Origin: Allotamlana fucoidanivorans
Lineage (GTDB): Bacteria; Bacteroidota; Bacteroidia; Flavobacteriales; Flavobacteriaceae
NCBI RefSeq assembly: GCF_045788535.1
Contig: NZ_CP074074.1
Location: 2,046,001 to 2,110,000, forward strand
Direction of reading: 5' to 3'
DNA length: 64,000 nt
Part shown: in pieces, positions 1-8,798 of the stretch
Position numbering within the stretch: position 1 is the first letter of the stretch
Layout of the letters: every line of letters begins with the position of its first letter
The notes under the pieces: generated by a model
Database searches by the model: none
Told to the model about the DNA's origin: nothing
The model's input: the letters and a program-made list of their open reading frames with translations, nothing else
Translations under genes and position numbers: made by a program

Positions 1-1041
1 GGTAGCAAAGTTAACAGATGGAATGCTGTTGACATGGGACCAAAAAGAGATATTGCAGGAGAATTAGTTAAAGCTATTAGAAAACGAGATATGAAAGTAG
101 TTACATCATTCCACCACTCATATAACGTTAGTGGTTTTTTTGTGAAGCAGGATAGTTTAGATACAGGGGATCCAGAATATGCAGATCTTTATGGACAAGA
201 AGGTTCCAAAATAGCATATGAAAACTGGTTTTTGAAGATGAAAGAAGTTATAGATGAATTTAAACCTGATCAATTATGGTTCGATTTTAAATTAAAGAAT
301 ATTCCAGATGAATATAAAATTCGTATGGCTCAGTACTATTATAATAAAGAAGCTGAATGGAAAAAAGATGTTATTATTACTAGAAAAAATGACGATTTGC
401 CTTCTGGGGTTGGTGTGCTTGATGTGGAGAGGAGTAAGCAAGCAAACTCGTCGGATAGGTTGTGGCAAACTGACGATGCTCTTGCTCGATATACATGGAT
501 ATGGGTTCCAGATATAGAATTAAAACCCGAAAGAGAATTGATCCACGAATTAATTGATATCGTTAGTAAGAATGGTGTGTTATTATTAAATGCCTGCCCT
601 AAAGCAGATGGTACAATACCTGACGACCAAAAAAAAATACTTTATGCTATAGGAGATTTTTTAAAAATAAACGGACAAGGGATTTATAAGACCAGACCTT
701 GGAAAATACATGGCGAAGGTCCTAATCTTTATGATAAGGGAAGAGGGATGGACGAATATGAAAAAAAACCAGTTGAATTCACAGGAAATGATATTCGCTT
801 TACATCTTCAAAGGACGGAAAAATAGTTTATGTACACACTCTAGGTTGGCCAAAAGATAAGTTAATAATAGAGTCTATGGGACTAAATTCGAAATATTTA
901 AAGGAAAAAATAAAATCTGTTAGTATGCTAGGGAACAATGCTAAAACTAACTGGAATCAAACACAAAATGGGTTAGAAATAGATGTCAGTAATACTAAGC
1001 CAAGAGGAAATCATGCATATACATGGGCTGTACAGTTGTGA
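1..1041 (+). CDS. GH29 alpha-L-fucosidase, C-terminal part (5' end outside window)
   Basis: The reading frame is open from the first base, so the gene begins upstream of the window and 346 codons are visible. GH29 enzymes release alpha-L-fucose with retention of configuration. The visible part matches the second GH29 of this window (13135-14667) block by block: VNRWNAVDMGPKRDI against VNPWNANDMGPKKDI, then FHHS against FHHA, then the nucleophile strand. The likely catalytic Asp is in LWFDF (Asp at visible codon 95). KNGVLLLNACPKADGTIPDDQ is the usual GH29 end of the barrel, and a short beta-sandwich follows to the stop. It ends 31 bp before the L-fucose catabolic operon on the same strand, which fits a supply of fucose to that operon. 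The signal peptide cannot be seen. The family is secure; the linkage specificity is unknown. Confidence 0.9.
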   Translation, partial: GSKVNRWNAVDMGPKRDIAGELVKAIRKRDMKVVTSFHHSYNVSGFFVKQDSLDTGDPEYADLYGQEGSKIAYENWFLKMKEVIDEFKPDQLWFDFKLKNIPDEYKIRMAQYYYNKEAEWKKDVIITRKNDDLPSGVGVLDVERSKQANSSDRLWQTDDALARYTWIWVPDIELKPERELIHELIDIVSKNGVLLLNACPKADGTIPDDQKKILYAIGDFLKINGQGIYKTRPWKIHGEGPNLYDKGRGMDEYEKKPVEFTGNDIRFTSSKDGKIVYVHTLGWPKDKLIIESMGLNSKYLKEKIKSVSMLGNNAKTNWNQTQNGLEIDVSNTKPRGNHAYTWAVQL

Positions 1042-1072
1042 CAAGCCCTTCATGTAGTAGCCACTACTTAAT

Positions 1073-2113
1073 ATGACAAATGTTTACATGAAAAATAACA
1101 ATATGAAATACATTGTTTGCGAAAAACCAGGAGAATTTCAATTGAAAGAAAAGGAGGCTCCTGTACGAAAAGAAGGCGAAGCTTTATTACAAATAAACAG
1201 CGTTGGTATTTGTGGTACCGATTTACATGCTTATGGCGGAAACCAAGCATTCTTTACCTACCCTAGAATATTAGGGCATGAATTAGCTTCTGAAGTATTA
1301 GAAATTGGAGAAAATGAACGCGGTATAAAAGCAGGCGACAAAGTTGTTGTTATGCCTTATGTTAGCTGCGGAGAATGTATTGCATGCCGAAACGGAAAAA
1401 CAAATTGCTGCACCAATATTAAAGTTTTAGGTGTTCATGCCGATGGCGGAATGCAGGAACAAATTACCGTACCTGCAGACATACTTTTACCGGCCAACAA
1501 CTTATCTAACAATGAAATGGCTATTGTAGAGCCTCTTGCTATTGGAGCCCATGCAGTGAGAAGAGCCAATATTCAAAAAGGGGAAACTGTAGCTGTTGTG
1601 GGTTGTGGTCCAATTGGGATTGGAATCATGAAATTAGCGCAAATTGCTGGTGCAAAAGTAGTAGCCATCGATATGAATGAGCAACGCTTAGAATATGCCA
1701 AAGAAAAAATTGGTGTAGATTATATTGTAAAAGCCGGAGAACATGCGGTTAATGAAATTTCAGAAATCACTAATGGCGATTTATGCACTGCTGTTTTTGA
1801 TGCCTCCGGAAACAAATATGCTTTAGAGGCTTGTCCTGATTATATGTCGCATGGTGGTCGTTTTATTCTTGTTGGTTTATCTAAAGGCGAATTAACTTAT
1901 ACACATCCCAAAGTACATGCCAAAGAAATGACTTTAATGTGTAGCAGGAATGCAACAACCGAAGATTTTGAGCATGTTATTAGTGTTTTAAATCAATTCC
2001 CTACAGATTCGTTCATCACGCATCAAGTACCGTTTACGAAAATGATAGAACATTTTGATAGCTGGTTAAAACCAGAAACAGGCGTTATTAAAGCAACAGT
2101 AAGTTTTAACTAA
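1073..2113 (+). CDS. Zinc-dependent alcohol dehydrogenase, L-galactonate 5-dehydrogenase (LgoD)-like
   Basis: Medium-chain NAD(P)-dependent dehydrogenase, 346 aa. The catalytic zinc ligands are Cys47 (GICGTD) and His69-Glu70 (LGHE). The structural zinc set is Cys99, Cys102, Cys105 and Cys113. The nucleotide-binding loop is VVGCGPIGIG. The blocks HAYGGNQAFFTYPRILGHE, EPLAIGAHAVRRA and SRNATTEDF match E. coli LgoD (YjjN) as I remember it; LgoD oxidizes L-galactonate to D-tagaturonate. Here it heads an operon with UxaA- and UxaB-type genes, which act on exactly the next two intermediates of that route. Since the sugar entering is probably L-fucose (6-deoxy-L-galactose), the substrate may be L-fuconate. 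Three in-frame ATGs (1073, 1088, 1103) are possible; homology begins at the third. The alternative role is a 2-keto-3-deoxy-L-fuconate dehydrogenase. Confidence 0.8.
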   Translation: MTNVYMKNNNMKYIVCEKPGEFQLKEKEAPVRKEGEALLQINSVGICGTDLHAYGGNQAFFTYPRILGHELASEVLEIGENERGIKAGDKVVVMPYVSCGECIACRNGKTNCCTNIKVLGVHADGGMQEQITVPADILLPANNLSNNEMAIVEPLAIGAHAVRRANIQKGETVAVVGCGPIGIGIMKLAQIAGAKVVAIDMNEQRLEYAKEKIGVDYIVKAGEHAVNEISEITNGDLCTAVFDASGNKYALEACPDYMSHGGRFILVGLSKGELTYTHPKVHAKEMTLMCSRNATTEDFEHVISVLNQFPTDSFITHQVPFTKMIEHFDSWLKPETGVIKATVSFN

Positions 2114-2121
2114 AAATAAAG

Positions 2122-3774
2122 ATGTCTAAAAATTACGTTCAAATAGACCCAAGAGACAATGTTATTGTTGCCATAAATCCATTAGAAAAAGGAAAAGTAA
2201 CAAAAGTCGCCGGCAAAGAAATTACTTTAAAAGAAAACATTAAGCAAAAACACAAATTTGCGCTTAACGACTTTAATGTTGGCGACGAGATTTACATGTA
2301 TGGTGTATTAATAGGAAAAGCCACTAAACCCATAAAAGAAGGTTGCGCCATTACTATTGACAATGTAAAACATGCTTCGGCAGAATTTAATGATTCTAAA
2401 GAAAAATTCACGTGGACAGCTCCTGACGCTTCAAATTTTGAAGGTAGAACATTTAATGGATTTCATAGAAAAGATGGCAAAGTAGGTACAGCTAATTATT
2501 GGTTAGTTATTCCTTTAACATTCTGTGAAAATAGAAACCTAGATGTTTTAGAAGGCGCACTTTCTGAAAAGCTCGGTTATGAAACCAAAAAAGATTTTGC
2601 AGTTGACACCGATGCTTTAATTCGTAAGTATAAATCTGGCGCTAGTGCCGAAGACATTTTCAATACACCAATTATAACAACTAAAGAGGAGATGACAAAA
2701 AATCGCATCTTCCCCAATGTTGATGGTATAAAATTTTTAAAACACGATGGCGGATGTGGTGGTATACGTCAAGATTCTGAAGTGCTTTGCAAGCTTCTTG
2801 CTGGTTATATTACTAACCCTAATGTTGCTGGTGCAACAGTTTTTAGTTTGGGTTGCCAAAATGCGCAAATAGAAATGCTTCAAAAAGCCATTGATGCTAT
2901 CGATCCTAACTGCGATAAACCTGTTCATTATTTAGAACAGCAAAAAAGCGAAAGTGAAAGACATCTTATAGAAGAAGCCGTTAAACACACGTTTATTGGT
3001 CTTACTGAAGCCAATAAAATAGAAAGGCAACCTGCGCCTTTAAGCAAACTCGTACTTGGTTTAGAATGTGGTGGATCTGATGGCTTTTCAGGGATTTCAG
3101 CTAACCCAGCTCTAGGTTATGCTTCCGATTTATTGGTAGCACTTGGCGGAAGTCCGGTATTATCAGAATTTCCAGAATTAAACGGTGTTGAGCAAGAACT
3201 AATTAACCGATGCGAAACTACCGAAGATGCCAAAAAGTTTTCAAAATTAATGCGTGCGTATTCAGAAGCTGCTGTAGCCGTTGGTTCAGGGTTTGAAAAC
3301 AACCCATCTCCTGGAAACATAAAAGATGGCTTAATTACCGATGCTATGAAATCGGCTGGCGCGGCCAAAAAAGGCGGAACATCGCCTGTAGTTGAAGTTT
3401 TAGACTATACAGAACAAGTTACAAAACCAGGCTTAAATTTACTTTGCACGCCTGGTAATGATGTTGAATCTACCACCGGATTAGTGGGTTCTGGCTGTAA
3501 TGTTGTGGTATTTACAACTGGTCTTGGTACGCCAACGGGAAACCCTGTTGCCCCTGTTTTAAAAATGTCAAGTAACACTAATTTGTACCAACGTATGAAT
3601 GATATTATCGACATTAATGCGGGTACAGTAATTACAGGCGAAGACACCATTGCTTCAATGGGCGAAAAAATATTAGATCACATCATAAAAGTTGCTAGTG
3701 GCGAAGTTGCATCAAAAGCAGTGCTTCACGGAAACAACGATTTTATTCCTTGGAAACGAGGAGTTTCATTATAA
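2122..3774 (+). CDS. uxaA: Altronate dehydratase family protein (UxaA-type)
   Basis: 550 aa, a full-length UxaA-type dehydratase. An N-terminal SAF-like domain lies at about residues 1-95, followed by the large UxaA domain starting near NGFHRKDGKVGTANYW. Family signatures are HDGGCGGIRQDSE, ECGGSDGFSGISANPA and TPGNDVESTTGLVGSGCN. UxaA removes water from C2-C3 of D-altronate to give 2-keto-3-deoxy-D-gluconate. It starts 8 bp after the dehydrogenase and ends 9 bp before the UxaB-type gene, so the three are surely cotranscribed. In an L-fucose context the substrate could be 6-deoxy-D-altronate, or L-fuconate directly, because no enolase-superfamily L-fuconate dehydratase is present in the window. 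The family call is firm; the physiological substrate is inferred. Confidence 0.88.
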   Translation: MSKNYVQIDPRDNVIVAINPLEKGKVTKVAGKEITLKENIKQKHKFALNDFNVGDEIYMYGVLIGKATKPIKEGCAITIDNVKHASAEFNDSKEKFTWTAPDASNFEGRTFNGFHRKDGKVGTANYWLVIPLTFCENRNLDVLEGALSEKLGYETKKDFAVDTDALIRKYKSGASAEDIFNTPIITTKEEMTKNRIFPNVDGIKFLKHDGGCGGIRQDSEVLCKLLAGYITNPNVAGATVFSLGCQNAQIEMLQKAIDAIDPNCDKPVHYLEQQKSESERHLIEEAVKHTFIGLTEANKIERQPAPLSKLVLGLECGGSDGFSGISANPALGYASDLLVALGGSPVLSEFPELNGVEQELINRCETTEDAKKFSKLMRAYSEAAVAVGSGFENNPSPGNIKDGLITDAMKSAGAAKKGGTSPVVEVLDYTEQVTKPGLNLLCTPGNDVESTTGLVGSGCNVVVFTTGLGTPTGNPVAPVLKMSSNTNLYQRMNDIIDINAGTVITGEDTIASMGEKILDHIIKVASGEVASKAVLHGNNDFIPWKRGVSL

Positions 3775-3783
3775 CATAAAACT

Positions 3784-5220
3784 ATGAATAACTTAAATAG
3801 AAAAACCGCAAACGTTAAAACATACACCGAACGTATTATACAATTTGGCGAAGGCAATTTTTTAAGAGCTTTTGCGGACTGGATGATTCATGAAATGAAT
3901 AAACAAGCTCATTTTGATGCTGGTGTAGTGGCAGTTCAGCCAATTGACCAAGGCTTAATCAAGATGTTGAATGACCAAGACGGTTTATATACATTATATC
4001 TTAACGGCATTAAAAATGGCAAAGCCATCAGCGAACATGAGATTATAGATTGCATACAAAGAGGTATTAATCCTTATGAAAACTATGCTGATTACTTAGC
4101 AAATGCTGAAAATCCAGATTTACGTTTTGTTATTTCTAATACTACAGAAGCTGGCATAGCCTATAACGCTAATGATAAATTAGAGGATGCGCCTCAAAGC
4201 AGTTTCCCTGGAAAATTAACTGCATTATTATATAAAAGATTCCAAACTTTTGGTGCTGCTTCAGACAAAGGCCTTATCGTTATTCCATGTGAATTAATTG
4301 ACCGCAATGGCGATAATCTTAAAAAAATCATTCTTCAATATGCTGAAGATTGGAATTTAGGTGCTGATTTTGTAGAATGGATTAACGATGATAATATTTT
4401 CTGCAATACCCTTGTTGACAGAATTGTACCAGGCTACCCAAGAGATAAAATGGATGCCATTACCAAAGAACTTGGCTATAAAGACAATTTAGTAGTTGAA
4501 GGCGAACAATTTCACTTATGGGTTATTGAAGGGCCAGAAGCTGTAAAAGAAGAACTACCTGCTGAAGCTTGCGGACTCAATATTGTTTTCACAGATAATA
4601 TGGAGCCTTATAGAACCAGAAAAGTACGAATTCTAAATGGTGCACATACTAGCTTAGTACCTGTTGGGTATTTATATGGTATTGATCGTGTTCGTGAATC
4701 ATTAGAAGACGAGGTTGTAGGTGGTTTTTTAAGAGATGCTATTTTCAATGAAATCTGCCCAACTTTAGATTTACCAGAAGACGAATTGAATCAATTTGCT
4801 AATGATGTTATTGATCGGTTTAGAAACCCGTATTTAGAACACGCGTTAATTAGTATATCTTTGAATTCGACTTCAAAATATAAAACCAGAGTTCTACCAT
4901 CAGTTTTAGAATACATCAAAAGAAAAGGCGAATTACCACAACGCTTATTATTTTCTTTAGCTGCTTTAATCGCATTTTATAAAGGCGAGCGCAACGGAGA
5001 AGCCATCCCATTAAAAGATGACCAATCGGCTTTAGATTTCTTTAAAACACAATGGGCAGCAGGAAATATCGCTGATGTGGCAAAAGCAACACTTCAAAAC
5101 CAAGATTTCTGGGGTGTTGATTTAACACAATTTGAAGGTTTACTAGAAACTGTAACCACCAACTTAGAAAACATTGTGAATAACGGCATGCAAGCGGCCT
5201 TACAAGATTTTAGTAAATAA
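3784..5220 (+). CDS. uxaB: Tagaturonate reductase (UxaB-type), mannitol dehydrogenase family
   Basis: 478 aa, close to the length of E. coli UxaB. The N-terminal Rossmann start QFGEGNFLRAFADW is the family signature. The later block RKVRILNGAHTSLVPVGY is the conserved catalytic region of the polyol-specific long-chain dehydrogenases. UxaB reduces the 5-keto group of D-tagaturonate to D-altronate with NADH. It sits between UxaA and the lactonase gene with gaps of 9 and 6 bp. Paired with the LgoD-like enzyme it would invert C5 of the aldonate by oxidation and re-reduction, giving UxaA its substrate. With an L-fucose input the intermediate would be a 6-deoxy analogue; that is inference. Confidence 0.87.
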   Translation: MNNLNRKTANVKTYTERIIQFGEGNFLRAFADWMIHEMNKQAHFDAGVVAVQPIDQGLIKMLNDQDGLYTLYLNGIKNGKAISEHEIIDCIQRGINPYENYADYLANAENPDLRFVISNTTEAGIAYNANDKLEDAPQSSFPGKLTALLYKRFQTFGAASDKGLIVIPCELIDRNGDNLKKIILQYAEDWNLGADFVEWINDDNIFCNTLVDRIVPGYPRDKMDAITKELGYKDNLVVEGEQFHLWVIEGPEAVKEELPAEACGLNIVFTDNMEPYRTRKVRILNGAHTSLVPVGYLYGIDRVRESLEDEVVGGFLRDAIFNEICPTLDLPEDELNQFANDVIDRFRNPYLEHALISISLNSTSKYKTRVLPSVLEYIKRKGELPQRLLFSLAALIAFYKGERNGEAIPLKDDQSALDFFKTQWAAGNIADVAKATLQNQDFWGVDLTQFEGLLETVTTNLENIVNNGMQAALQDFSK

Positions 5221-5226
5221 AATTTT

Positions 5227-6066
5227 ATGATGGTAATAGATTCACATCAGCATTTTTGGAATTACGAGCCTAAAAAACACGACTGGATAGATGATTCTAT
5301 GAAGACTATCCGTCGTGACTTTTTACCTCAAGATTTACAACGCGTATATACCGAAAATAAAATTGATGGTTGTATAGCTGTTCAAGCCGATCAAACGCTT
5401 GCCGAAACTAATTTCTTAATTGAATTGGCTGCAAAAAACAACTTTATAAAAGGAGTTGTAGGCTGGGTTGATTTTAGAGACGAAACAACCATTGAATCAG
5501 TTTTAGAACAATACAAACAATTTGATATTATAAAAGGTTTCCGTCATGTTGTTCAAGGCGAACCAGATCATAATTTCTTGCTGAGACAAAATTTTAAAAA
5601 TGGTATTGCTCATCTAGAAAAACACAATTTCACTTATGACATCTTGGTGTTTCCGTATCAATTGGGTGCAGTACTCGAATTTGTAAAAAGCTTTCCAAAT
5701 CAAAAATTTGTTATCGATCATATTGCAAAACCATACATAAAAGATGGTTTTTATGAGGGATGGGCAGTCCTTATTAAGGAAATTGCTAAACATGAAAATG
5801 TATACTGCAAGTTATCTGGTATGATTACTGAAGCCGATTTCAACAGTTGGACACCAGAACAAATTTATCCGTATATGGATGTCGTTTTACAAGCCTTTGG
5901 TCCAAAAAGAATTCTATTTGGTTCAGATTGGCCCGTGTGTTTGGTAGCAGGAAATTATTCAAAAGTAAAACAATTAGTAACCAATTTTATCGCACCATTA
6001 TCGTCTTCAGAACATGAAGCAATTATGGGTAAAAATGCTGTGGAATTTTACAATTTAAAACAATAA
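5227..6066 (+). CDS. Amidohydrolase family lactonase (L-fucono-1,5-lactonase type, COG3618)
   Basis: 279 aa TIM-barrel metal-dependent hydrolase. The N-terminal metal motif is DSHQHFW (residues 5-11). Later metal and catalytic regions are FVIDHIAKP and ILFGSDWPVC. Members of this group open sugar lactones such as L-fucono- and L-galactonolactone. It lies 6 bp after UxaB and 10 bp before the SDR that would make the lactone, so it is the second oxidative step: L-fucono-lactone to L-fuconate. Two ATGs stand side by side at 5227 and 5230, either of which could be used. Cytoplasmic, since no signal peptide is seen. Confidence 0.85.
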   Translation: MMVIDSHQHFWNYEPKKHDWIDDSMKTIRRDFLPQDLQRVYTENKIDGCIAVQADQTLAETNFLIELAAKNNFIKGVVGWVDFRDETTIESVLEQYKQFDIIKGFRHVVQGEPDHNFLLRQNFKNGIAHLEKHNFTYDILVFPYQLGAVLEFVKSFPNQKFVIDHIAKPYIKDGFYEGWAVLIKEIAKHENVYCKLSGMITEADFNSWTPEQIYPYMDVVLQAFGPKRILFGSDWPVCLVAGNYSKVKQLVTNFIAPLSSSEHEAIMGKNAVEFYNLKQ

Positions 6067-6076
6067 AATAAAGAAT

Positions 6077-6868
6077 ATGGATTTAGGTCTAAAAAATAAA
6101 ATAGTAGTTGTAACAGGAGCTGCCGGAATAAAAGGTAGTATTGGAGAAACTATAGTACAGTCGTTAGCCAATGAAGGCGCAATTCCTGTTATTGTAGACA
6201 GAAATGCCAGAGGTTTTGGGTACGCTGAAGCTTTACAAAACCAAGGTATTGATTCAATTTTCGTTCAAACCGATTTATCTGATTACAAACAAATAGAACG
6301 CGCCGCCAAAACTATTGAAGAAAAATACGGTCGTGTTGATGCTTTAATTAATAATGTTGGTGTTAATGATGGTGCCGGACTTGATGCTTCAATGGATGAT
6401 TTTATGTACTCCCTAAAACTCAATATGGTTAGCTTTTTTGCCATGACAAAGTTCTGTTTACCAATGATTAAAAAGGTAAAAGGAAACATTTTGAATATAG
6501 GTTCAAAAGTGGCATTAACCGGTCAAGGAGGTACATCGGGCTACGCAGCATCTAAAGGAGGTGTACTAGGGTTAACCCGAGAATGGGCCGTTGATTTAAT
6601 AAAAGATGGTATTCGTTCAAACGCTATTATTATAGCAGAAAGTTGGACCCCTGCATATGATCAATGGATTAAAACCTTAGAAAACGGCGAAGAAAAACTA
6701 GAATCTATTGTCAAGAAAATTCCTTTAGAAAACCGAATGACAACACCAGAAGAGATTGCAGACCAATGCCTATTTGCCATTTCAGAACGTTCATCGCATA
6801 CAACTGGTCAATTTATAACTGTTGATGGTGGTTATGTACATTTAGACCGATCTCTATTAACAGAATAA
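6077..6868 (+). CDS. Short-chain dehydrogenase, L-fucose dehydrogenase type
   Basis: 263 aa classical SDR. The cofactor loop is TGAAGIKGSIG (13-23), NNVGVNDGAG follows near residue 92, and the catalytic set is Ser143, Tyr156 and Lys160 (YAASK). The blocks TGQGGTSGYAASKGG, LTREWAV and VDGGYVHLDRSLL match the L-fucose dehydrogenases of Burkholderia-type pathways as I recall them. It would oxidize beta-L-fucose (and probably L-galactose) at C1 to the lactone. It is followed by the FucP permease and mutarotase genes, which completes an import-epimerize-oxidize set. The specificity for L-fucose over L-galactose is not readable from sequence. Confidence 0.85.
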   Translation: MDLGLKNKIVVVTGAAGIKGSIGETIVQSLANEGAIPVIVDRNARGFGYAEALQNQGIDSIFVQTDLSDYKQIERAAKTIEEKYGRVDALINNVGVNDGAGLDASMDDFMYSLKLNMVSFFAMTKFCLPMIKKVKGNILNIGSKVALTGQGGTSGYAASKGGVLGLTREWAVDLIKDGIRSNAIIIAESWTPAYDQWIKTLENGEEKLESIVKKIPLENRMTTPEEIADQCLFAISERSSHTTGQFITVDGGYVHLDRSLLTE

Positions 6869-6957
6869 ATCATTTGTTATGCAATAAAACACAAGTAACT
6901 TAATTTTTATTTTGTTCACATTGTGCATTGCAACCTACTAACTTAAACCTAAAATTT

Positions 6958-8286
6958 ATGAGTAAAACAAAAAATATACCAGTAGTTAGAAAAGAACTTT
7001 TGTTTCCTTTTATAATAATTACTTCTTTATTCGCCCTTTGGGGTATCGCAAACGATTTAACCAACCCTATGGTTTCTGCCTTTAAAAAAGTAATGCCAGA
7101 ATTATCAAATGTTCAAGCGTCATTAGTACAATTTGCATTTTATTTCGGTTACTTCTTTATGGCCTTACCAGCAGCTTTGTTTATTAGAAAATACAGTTAT
7201 AAATCTGGAATAATTCTGGGGCTTTCATTCTATGCTTTAGGGGCCTTTTTGTTCTACCCAGCTGCAGCTAATGAAGAGTTTAACTTTTTCTTAATTTCAT
7301 TATGGGTAATTACCTGTGGTTTGGCATTTTTAGAAACAACCTCAAATCCGTTAATACTTGCTTTAGGCGATAAAGAAACAGCAACACAACGCCTAAACTT
7401 AGCTCAAGCTTTCAACCCTATTGGCTCACTTACAGGAATGATAATAGCACAAGTTTTTGTAATTGGTGCACTACGCTCTGATGACTACACAGAAGAAGCT
7501 TATAAAGCCTTATCGTCAGAAGAATTAGCCGCTGTTCGAGAAAACGACCTTGGCATTATTAGTGTCCCATACATTGCACTTGGTGTTTTAGTTTTAGTAA
7601 TCATGGGTATTATTATCGCTACTAAAATGCCTAAAACGGCAGATGAAGATAAAATGTCATTATCTGAATCGTTCAAAAAATTAAAAGTTAATAAAAACTA
7701 CATTTTTGGTGTTATTGCACAAGCGTTCTATGTAGGCGCTCAAATCATGTGTTGGACATACATCTTTCAGTATGTAGACAATATTAACGAAACTCATGGT
7801 ACAGATTATACCGCTACTTATTTTAATGTTGCTGCAATGATATCTTTTTTAACAGGACGTTGGATTGGTACCGCATTAATGAAAAAAGTTAATCCTTCAC
7901 GATTGCTTATGTTATTTGGAATTGGTGGCGTTATTATGTGTGCAGGAACAATATTATTATCAGGATTAGCTGGCTTAATATCACTGGTAGCTATTTCAGT
8001 TTTTATGTCTATTATGTTCCCAACCATTTACGGTATAGCACTGAAAGATATGGGAGATGAAGCAAAAATTGGTTCAGCGGGTCTAGTAATGGCTATTGTT
8101 GGTGGTGCTTTAATGCCTGTACTCCAAGGCAGTATACTTGACTGGGGAGGAAGTGGTTTTGCTGATGTTCAAGTTCTAGGCTTTATTCCTGAAGTAAATT
8201 TCTCTTTTATTTTACCATTAATTTGCTTAGCTGTTGTGGCCTTTTACGGGTTCACTAGCTACAAACGAAACCTTAAAAACTCATGA
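6958..8286 (+). CDS. fucP: L-fucose:H+ symporter (FucP-type MFS permease)
   Basis: 442 aa MFS protein with about 12 membrane segments. WGIANDLTNPMV carries Asp33 and FLETTSNPLILALG carries Glu126, matching the two acidic residues of E. coli FucP (Asp46, Glu135) that bind fucose and the proton. I start it at the ATG at 6958, which gives MSKTKNIPVVRKELLF; a longer frame from a TTG at 6928 has no support. An 89 bp gap separates it from the SDR gene. Its stop overlaps the mutarotase start (ATGA). Its position fixes the pathway as one for L-fucose or a close relative. FucP-family members also carry L-galactose and D-arabinose. Confidence 0.88.
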   Translation: MSKTKNIPVVRKELLFPFIIITSLFALWGIANDLTNPMVSAFKKVMPELSNVQASLVQFAFYFGYFFMALPAALFIRKYSYKSGIILGLSFYALGAFLFYPAAANEEFNFFLISLWVITCGLAFLETTSNPLILALGDKETATQRLNLAQAFNPIGSLTGMIIAQVFVIGALRSDDYTEEAYKALSSEELAAVRENDLGIISVPYIALGVLVLVIMGIIIATKMPKTADEDKMSLSESFKKLKVNKNYIFGVIAQAFYVGAQIMCWTYIFQYVDNINETHGTDYTATYFNVAAMISFLTGRWIGTALMKKVNPSRLLMLFGIGGVIMCAGTILLSGLAGLISLVAISVFMSIMFPTIYGIALKDMGDEAKIGSAGLVMAIVGGALMPVLQGSILDWGGSGFADVQVLGFIPEVNFSFILPLICLAVVAFYGFTSYKRNLKNS

Positions 8287-8606
8287 CAACAAAACGCTAT
8301 TGTTACGCATGCGATTTAAAAGATGACTCTAAACTAATCGCTGAATATAAAGAATACCATGCTGCTGGAAACGCATGGCCAGAAATCACTAAAAGTATTA
8401 AAGATGCTGGTATTGTAGATATGGAAATTTATTTAACAGGAAACCGCATGTTTATGATTATGGAAGTTGATGACACGTTTGATCCTGTTAAAAAAGCGGA
8501 AATGGATGCGAACAACCCAAAAGTTCAAGAATGGGAAAACCTAATGTGTGGAACTACCAACAAGAATTACCCTGGGCCAAAGATGGCGAAAAATGGATTC
8601 CGTTAG
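8283..8606 (+). CDS. L-fucose/L-rhamnose mutarotase (RhaM/FucM family)
   Basis: 107 aa protein of the dimeric alpha/beta-barrel RhaM family (COG3254). It carries the conserved YKEYHAAGNAWPEI segment with the catalytic His, and KVQEWENLM near the C-terminus. It interconverts the alpha and beta anomers of L-fucose so that the SDR gets its preferred anomer. The start codon overlaps the FucP stop by 4 bp, so translation is probably coupled. It is the last gene of the catabolic operon; no convincing hairpin terminator follows. Confidence 0.88.
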   Translation: MTTKRYCYACDLKDDSKLIAEYKEYHAAGNAWPEITKSIKDAGIVDMEIYLTGNRMFMIMEVDDTFDPVKKAEMDANNPKVQEWENLMCGTTNKNYPGPKMAKNGFR

Positions 8607-8798
8607 AGCAAGTTTTTAAACTATAGAATTATTTTTACGTGTTAAGTGATTGCAGATGTTTGTTAATAAAATCGCCAAATTAATATGATTTCTGTTTTAT
8701 AAAATATATTAGCAACTTAAAATAATATAATCACAACAAAGTTTGAAAGTTAGTCCGTAATAAAAACCACTAATTTTCTTGTTCTAAATTTAAGATGA

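Noticed and set aside
6928..6957. Upstream TTG start for the FucP gene
   Set aside because: The extra residues have no homology and the ATG at 6958 gives the usual FucP N-terminus.
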